Below are positions 59,402-64,000 of a stretch of DNA of 64,000 nucleotides, piece after piece (the first letter of the stretch is position 1; each line of letters begins with the position of its first letter). The notes beneath the pieces are model-generated. The model made no database searches, was not told the DNA's origin, and worked only from the letters and a program-made list of their open reading frames with translations. The stretch is from NCBI GenBank assembly GCA_016791115.1, contig JAEUNL010000004.1, positions 124,001 through 188,000 on the forward strand. The letters are read 5' to 3'. The position numbers and the translations under genes were made by a program. The stretch is from Rhodocyclaceae bacterium. GTDB taxonomy: Bacteria > Pseudomonadota > Gammaproteobacteria > Burkholderiales > Rhodocyclaceae.

Positions 59402-61783
59402 TTACTCCTTGAAGTGTTGTGCCGCGACCCAAGCCTGCCCGAGCGAGAGTCCGCCGTCGTTCGGTGGCACCGCCGATGCGCACAGCACGACAAGTCCGTG
59501 CGCCTCGAGTCGCGCACGCAGGCCGTGCGACAGGATCCGGTTGAGGAAACACCCGCCCCCCAGCACGACGGTGCCCACGCCGAGGCGCTGTGCCGCCCTG
59601 CCGATCCACGCATCGAGCGCGGCGATCAGCGTCGCGTGGAAACGCGCCGCACCCCTCGTGGCATCGCGTTCATGCGACAGCGCATCGAGCAGCGGCAACA
59701 GATCGAGCGTGCCATCGGCATCGACACGGTAGGCGTCTTCTGCCTCGACGTCACCGTACTCTTCCGCCAAACCTTCGAGCAGCATCGCAGCCTGTCCTTC
59801 GAAGGACATCGCATCGCGCACGCCGAGCAAGCCGGCAGCTGCGTCGAACCAGCGCCCGGCGCTGCTTGTTGCCGGGCAGCGCGTGGCGTTCTCCAGCATC
59901 TGCGTGATGGCGGGCGCGGCACCAACGTGGGCGAACCGCCGGCCGATGTCATCACCGCGCCCCATCGCATGCAGGGCGCTCGCCGCCATGCGCCAGGGTT
60001 CGCGCGCTGCACGATCCGCCCCGGGCAGCGCCAGCCGGCGCAGATGGCCCAAGCGCTCGAACTGCGCCCCGCTCACATGCAGCAACTCGCCGCCCCATGC
60101 CTCTCCGTCGCTCCCCAACCCGACACCATCGAGCGCCACCCCCAGGACGGATGTTTCGCAGCGGTGCTCGGCCAGTACCGCTGCGATGTGGGCGTGATGG
60201 TGCTGAACGCCGATCCGCGGCAAAGAACGGGCCGCGGCCAGATCAGCCGCTGCCCGCGTGCTGAAGAAATCCGGGTGCAGGTCGTGGGCAATGAATCGGG
60301 GCGTCACATCGAGCACTTTCAGCATGTGCTCGACCGTCTCGATCAGAGCCTCGCAGGTCGCCGCATTGTCGAGATCGCCGATGTGCGGCGAGACAAACGC
60401 CTCGTTTCCGCGCGTTAGCGTGATGCTGTTCTTGTACCAGCCACCGAAGGCGAGAATCGGCGGTGCTCCGCACGCAAGGCGGACCGGCTGTGGCGTGAAA
60501 CCGCGCGCGCGGCGCACGAAATGCATCGCGGCACGCGGCGGGGGCGCGGCCGCGGCCCCCGCCGCGACGACAACTGGCGTCTCGATACTGCTCGCCGTCA
60601 CCACGCTGTCGTCGCACCGGGCGGCGATTTCACGGTCATGCATGAGAAACAGATCGGCAATGTCATGCAGCCGATCGATCGCTTCGTCGTTGCGCGAAAC
60701 CAGCGGCTCGCCATGCGGATTGGCGCTCGTCATGACGAGCGCAAGAGGTTGCACCGAATCGAGCCATGCGGTGCCGGTAAGGCGTCCGGCGGCCTGATGA
60801 AAGAGCAAATACTGGAGCGGAGTATAGGGCAACATCACACCCAGCCACGCAACCCCAGGCGCGATGCCTGCTAGCGCTTCGTCCGCGCCAGGGCGCTTGC
60901 GCAGCAGCACGATCGGTCGCTCTGGCGATTCGAGAACGGCGCGCTCGTGCTCCCCGAGCATGACGAAATCACGCGCCGACGCGACGCCGGCGAACATGAC
61001 GGCAAAAGGCTTCTCCTCGCGCTGCTTGCGCGACCGCAGGCGAGCGACAGCCTCGGGATCTCGCGCATCGCATGCCAGGTGAAAGCCACCGAGGCCCTTC
61101 ACCGCAACAATGCCGCCGTTCTGGATGGCGGCGAGCGCCGCGAAGACGGGATCGGCATTTGCAAGTTCGATGCCGTCCCGGTCGGAGATCCACAGGCGAG
61201 GACCGCAGACCGGACAGGCATTCGGCTCGGCGTGGAATCGACGATGCATCGGATCGCAATACTCGCCCGCACAAGCAGGACACTGCTCGAACGCCGACAT
61301 AGTGGTGTTCGCGCGATCGTAGGGCAGGCTGCGCGTGATGGTGTAGCGGGGGCCGCATTGCGTGCAATTGATGAACGGATAACGATAGCGCCTGTCGCGC
61401 GGATTGAACAACTCGGCCAGGCAGTCATCGCAAACCGCGCTATCCGGGCCGATCGCGGTTCTGAGTCGTCCGTCCGACGCCGGGCTGCTGTCGGCGATGA
61501 CGAACCCCTCGCGCTGCGCTTCGCAGCCGCAGGATTCGATCTCGACTTCGTCGATGCGCGATCTCGGGGGTGCTTCGCGTTCGAGGCGTTCGCGAAACAC
61601 GGCGAGTGCGGTCGGCTTGCCGCAGACTTCGATGAACACGCCGTCACCGTCGTTGCGCACGTAGCCCTGGAGATTGAGATCTGTCGCCAGCCGCCATACG
61701 TAGGGCCGGAACCCGACACCCTGCACCAGTCCGCGGCAGCGGATGTGCAGGGCGCTGGTTCGGGTGCGCGGATCCATCAGCAT
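59402..61783 (-). CDS. hypF: Carbamoyltransferase HypF
   Basis: 793 aa. Acylphosphatase domain at about residues 12-100 ([18 protein letters not shown]). Two zinc fingers follow, CxxC at about 118, then [17 protein letters not shown] and CPVCGPRLW. YrdC-like domain at about 210-395 ([31 protein letters not shown]). Kae1-like carbamoyl-transfer domain to the C-terminus ([35 protein letters not shown]). It makes the CN precursor from carbamoyl phosphate and ATP and hands it to HypE. It starts 6 bp after hypB's stop. Confidence 0.97.
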   Translation of the reverse strand: MLMDPRTRTSALHIRCRGLVQGVGFRPYVWRLATDLNLQGYVRNDGDGVFIEVCGKPTALAVFRERLEREAPPRSRIDEVEIESCGCEAQREGFVIADSSPASDGRLRTAIGPDSAVCDDCLAELFNPRDRRYRYPFINCTQCGPRYTITRSLPYDRANTTMSAFEQCPACAGEYCDPMHRRFHAEPNACPVCGPRLWISDRDGIELANADPVFAALAAIQNGGIVAVKGLGGFHLACDARDPEAVARLRSRKQREEKPFAVMFAGVASARDFVMLGEHERAVLESPERPIVLLRKRPGADEALAGIAPGVAWLGVMLPYTPLQYLLFHQAAGRLTGTAWLDSVQPLALVMTSANPHGEPLVSRNDEAIDRLHDIADLFLMHDREIAARCDDSVVTASSIETPVVVAAGAAAAPPPRAAMHFVRRARGFTPQPVRLACGAPPILAFGGWYKNSITLTRGNEAFVSPHIGDLDNAATCEALIETVEHMLKVLDVTPRFIAHDLHPDFFSTRAAADLAAARSLPRIGVQHHHAHIAAVLAEHRCETSVLGVALDGVGLGSDGEAWGGELLHVSGAQFERLGHLRRLALPGADRAAREPWRMAASALHAMGRGDDIGRRFAHVGAAPAITQMLENATRCPATSSAGRWFDAAAGLLGVRDAMSFEGQAAMLLEGLAEEYGDVEAEDAYRVDADGTLDLLPLLDALSHERDATRGAARFHATLIAALDAWIGRAAQRLGVGTVVLGGGCFLNRILSHGLRARLEAHGLVVLCASAVPPNDGGLSLGQAWVAAQHFKE

Positions 61784-61789
61784 CGGCGC

Positions 61790-62944
61790 TCAGCGCTTGA
61801 GGCGCGCAAGTTCCGCCTCTAGGGCAGCAATGCGGCCTTTCATGGCAGCAATGCTGTCGGCACGCCTGGCGCGCTGTGCGACGACACCCTGCTCGATCCA
61901 GGCGAGCCATTCGTCGAACCCTTCGCCAGTTGTCGACGAGGTGTGGATCACCTTCAGTTCCGGATTGACCCTGCGTGCATATTCGATCGCGAGCTTGGCA
62001 TTGAAGGTCAGGTGAGGCAGCAGATCGACCTTGTTGAGCAGCATCACGCTCGCGGCGCGGAACATGTCGGGGTATTTGAGCGGCTTGTCTTCGCCCTCGG
62101 TCACCGAGAGGATGACCACCTTGTGCGCTTCGCCGAGATCGAAGGCCGCCGGACAGACGAGATTGCCGACGTTCTCGATCATCAGCGCCGAGCCCTCCTC
62201 GAGCCCGAGCTGGTCCAGCGCACGGCCGACCATGTGCGCGTCGAGATGGCAGCCCTTGCCGGTGTTGATCTGGATGGCACGCGCACCGGTCGACCGAATC
62301 CTTTCGGCATCGAAACTGGTCTGCTGGTCACCCTCGACAACGGCAACCGGCAACCGGCCCTTCAGCGATTCGATCGTGCGTATGAGCAGCGTGGTCTTGC
62401 CCGAACCGGGGCTGGATACGAGATTCAGCGCGAAGACGCCGAGTTCGTCGAATCGCACGCGGTTGCCGGCGGCGTAATCGTTGTTCTTCGACAGGATGTC
62501 GCGCTCGATCTGCACCATCTTCGCCTGCGTCATGCCCGGTGCGTGCGCACCTGCGGGGCCCGTGCCGAAATCGATCAGGTCCGCTTCGGCATGCACATGT
62601 TCATGCGTCTCGCCATGGTCGTAGTCGTGCAGGTCGCCGTGGCCATGGCCGTGCTGGTGCGAATGCACCGTACCGTCCGCGTGGCGATGTGCATGCACGT
62701 GACCCTCATGGCCGTGGCCATGCTCGCCGGTGTGCTCGTGCTCGTGCAAGTGTTCGCTGCCATCCGCGTGCCGGTGCACGTGCGTGTGGCCTTGTGCGTG
62801 GCTGTGCGTCGTGTGGGCATGCACGTGACGATAGACGGTGCCGTCGGCGGCCACGTGCTCATGCTCGTGCTGGTGGGCATGGTCGTGATCGTGCTCGCCC
62901 TCGATTCGCGTTTCGCCGGCGCCGCAACCGCATGTGGTACACAT
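61790..62944 (-). CDS. hypB: Nickel-inserting GTPase HypB with a very long His-rich domain
   Basis: 384 aa. The N-terminal MCTTCGCG is the high-affinity metal site. Residues 18-118 hold 37 histidines in a low-complexity store ([10 protein letters not shown], then repeats with HADG(T/S)). The GTPase domain follows: Walker [35 protein letters not shown] metal site, [24 protein letters not shown] short C-terminal coiled coil ends it. It stores nickel and, with HypA, delivers Ni2+ to the large subunit after GTP hydrolysis. It lies 34 bp after hypA. Confidence 0.97.
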   Translation of the reverse strand: MCTTCGCGAGETRIEGEHDHDHAHQHEHEHVAADGTVYRHVHAHTTHSHAQGHTHVHRHADGSEHLHEHEHTGEHGHGHEGHVHAHRHADGTVHSHQHGHGHGDLHDYDHGETHEHVHAEADLIDFGTGPAGAHAPGMTQAKMVQIERDILSKNNDYAAGNRVRFDELGVFALNLVSSPGSGKTTLLIRTIESLKGRLPVAVVEGDQQTSFDAERIRSTGARAIQINTGKGCHLDAHMVGRALDQLGLEEGSALMIENVGNLVCPAAFDLGEAHKVVILSVTEGEDKPLKYPDMFRAASVMLLNKVDLLPHLTFNAKLAIEYARRVNPELKVIHTSSTTGEGFDEWLAWIEQGVVAQRARRADSIAAMKGRIAALEAELARLKR

Positions 62945-62978
62945 TCCTGATCTCCTTCAAACGTCCGACCCGCCCGGG

Positions 62979-63320
62979 TCAGTCGACTTCCATGTCCTTG
63001 ACGCGCATCTCGAGGCCTGCCGTCGGCTGCACCTGGTAGCTGCCGCAGCGTGGACAGGCCTCGTAGAGCGCGGCGAGGGGTACCGTCTGCGCGCATTGCA
63101 TGCACCATCCCGCGCCTGGCACGGCATCTATCTCGAGATGCGCACCCTGCGCGAGGGTGTCGCGTACGACGGCATCGAAACAGAACCGCAACGCCTCGAC
63201 TTCCACCGACGAAAGCTGACCGATTTCGAGCCGCACGCTGCGCACGCGGCTTACCCCTTGTGCGTGTGCGGTTTCTTCCACGACTTGAAGGATGCCTTCG
63301 GCGAGCGACATTTCATGCAT
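62979..63320 (-). CDS. hypA: Nickel chaperone HypA
   Basis: 113 aa. N-terminal MHEMSLAEGI with the Ni-binding His2, and the zinc loop CMQCAQTVPLAALYEACPRC (Cys4). ATG at 63320 overlaps the hoxV stop by 8 bp. The longer frame to 63398 is within hoxV and not homologous. It works with HypB to insert nickel into the large subunit. Confidence 0.95.
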   Translation of the reverse strand: MHEMSLAEGILQVVEETAHAQGVSRVRSVRLEIGQLSSVEVEALRFCFDAVVRDTLAQGAHLEIDAVPGAGWCMQCAQTVPLAALYEACPRCGSYQVQPTAGLEMRVKDMEVD

Positions 63321-64000
63321 GGCTGACGTCGATACGATAGGCCACGCAGGGGTCCAACGCGAGCACCATAGCACGCAGCCTTTGCAGCAGTTGCGCATCG
63401 CTGTCGAAGCGCGCGCCGACGAATTCGCGCACCATCGCGCCAGCGGGATGGAAGTTCCATTCCGTCGGCGCCACGATCGCGTAGCGTCCGATCCGGTCGC
63501 CCTGCATCTCGACGCGGTGCATCAGCAGTCCGCGGGCGGTGCGGATTCTCGCAAGCCCGATTCCCGGCCCGATTCCATGGCTGTCGATTACGGGCTGAGT
63601 AACGGCCCGATTGCCCGCAAGATCAAGCACGCAGTCGACCAGTGCGCCGATGCGCGCGACCACGCGCGCAGCGAGATTCCGGCCTTGACCGAGCAGACGC
63701 GATACCAGCGGAAGCGCATGTCCGTGCGCCAGCGCCCCGGTCTCGCAGGCATGATCGTCGTACGTCGGCGTATGACAGAACGCTTCCAAGTCCATCACCT
63801 GCGTGGCGCCGGAAAGCGCAGCCGCAGACAAGTCGGGCAATAAAACGGGCGCACGAATCCGGCCGGCCGGTGCCACCGCATCGAATGCGGACAAAGCCTG
63901 CAGCATCGGACCCCATTCGCGCGCCGCGGCCGGTTCCAGCAGGGCTGCATCGTCGTCGAGTTCGAGCCATTGCGCGAGCGGCAACGGCAGCAAGGTCCGG
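63313..64000 (-). CDS. hoxV: HoxV/HupK-type hydrogenase assembly protein (5' end outside window)
   Basis: At least 226 C-terminal residues; the start at 63993 is a TTG and the frame appears to run on beyond the window. The segment resembles the C-terminal half of [NiFe] large subunits: ALVDCVLDLAGN, YAIVAPTEWNFHPAG, and an L2-like ending ALDPCVAYRIDV in which the second Cys is missing. HoxV/HupK is thought to act as a scaffold during assembly of the Fe(CN)2CO unit before transfer to the large subunit. It lies directly before hypA, as in Cupriavidus, so the hydrogenase structural genes should lie to the right of this window. Confidence 0.85.
   Translation of the reverse strand, partial: RTLLPLPLAQWLELDDDAALLEPAAAREWGPMLQALSAFDAVAPAGRIRAPVLLPDLSAAALSGATQVMDLEAFCHTPTYDDHACETGALAHGHALPLVSRLLGQGRNLAARVVARIGALVDCVLDLAGNRAVTQPVIDSHGIGPGIGLARIRTARGLLMHRVEMQGDRIGRYAIVAPTEWNFHPAGAMVREFVGARFDSDAQLLQRLRAMVLALDPCVAYRIDVSHA

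Noticed and set aside
62580-62900. Possible tandem-repeat or CRISPR-like array
   Set aside because: The repetition is the His codon pattern of the hypB store; units are irregular and inside an intact gene.

Overview
The window reads as a chromosome segment of a GC-rich betaproteobacterium, most likely Rhodocyclales (Azoarcus/Thauera/Aromatoleum-like). This is inferred from gene content and order (Pil-Chp system, phasin, PyrB with a degenerate PyrC', and a hox/hyp order like that of Cupriavidus) and not from any database search. Genes are tightly packed, with many 1, 4 or 8 bp overlaps. I found no rRNA, tRNA, insertion sequence, phage or CRISPR array.

Layout: (1) 1-9.0 kb: the end of a Ser/Thr-kinase-like protein, the Mg2+ channel mgtE, a TetR/hydrolase pair with a clear promoter and operator, then a minus-strand run thiD-thiE-hemL-GNAT-MCP-hairpin protein-ODP-type diiron protein. 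(2) 9.1-18.8 kb: rubredoxin, then the Pil-Chp operon pilG-pilH-pilI-pilJ-chpA, closed by a perfect hairpin. (3) 18.9-27.6 kb: photolyase, algH-ruvX-pyrR-pyrB-pyrC' (pyrimidine control and synthesis), an unrecognised protein, and the minus-strand yggS-proC-yggT-yggU operon. (4) 27.7-36 kb: the twitching ATPases pilT and pilU, an rRNA methyltransferase, HemJ, MOSC and epimerase genes, then a ferredoxin reductase overlapping an HDOD protein, and an AT-rich islet with a small secreted protein. (5) 36-46 kb: livHMGF and livK, split by an unusual zinc ribbon-DUF805-glutaredoxin fusion; then cytochrome c, a YyaL-like protein and a phasin. (6) 46-64 kb: one long minus-strand accessory block for nickel and hydrogen metabolism, running hoxV(partial)-hypA-hypB-hypF-hypC-hypD-hypE-hypX-hoxA-hoxB-hoxC-nikR-hoxJ-hoxN-TonB receptor.

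The hydrogen block is the most interesting part. It holds a complete [NiFe] active-site assembly line (HypABCDEF, plus HypX for CO ligand synthesis in air). It also holds a complete H2-sensing circuit: regulatory hydrogenase HoxBC, sensor kinase HoxJ and sigma-54 activator HoxA. Nickel supply comes from a HoxN permease and a TonB receptor. The structural genes of the energy-generating hydrogenase are not in the window and should lie just beyond the right edge, upstream of hoxV. A nikR gene sits inside the H2-sensor operon between hoxC and hoxJ, sharing one base with hoxJ, and a NikR-like palindrome precedes hoxN. This suggests that nickel sensing and hydrogen sensing are physically wired together.

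Other points of interest: an MCP signalling-hairpin protein beside an oxygen-binding-diiron-like protein, a HypB with a 101-residue His-rich store, a 17-bp inverted repeat in the hoxA-hoxB gap, and a probably leaderless, self-regulated tetR.
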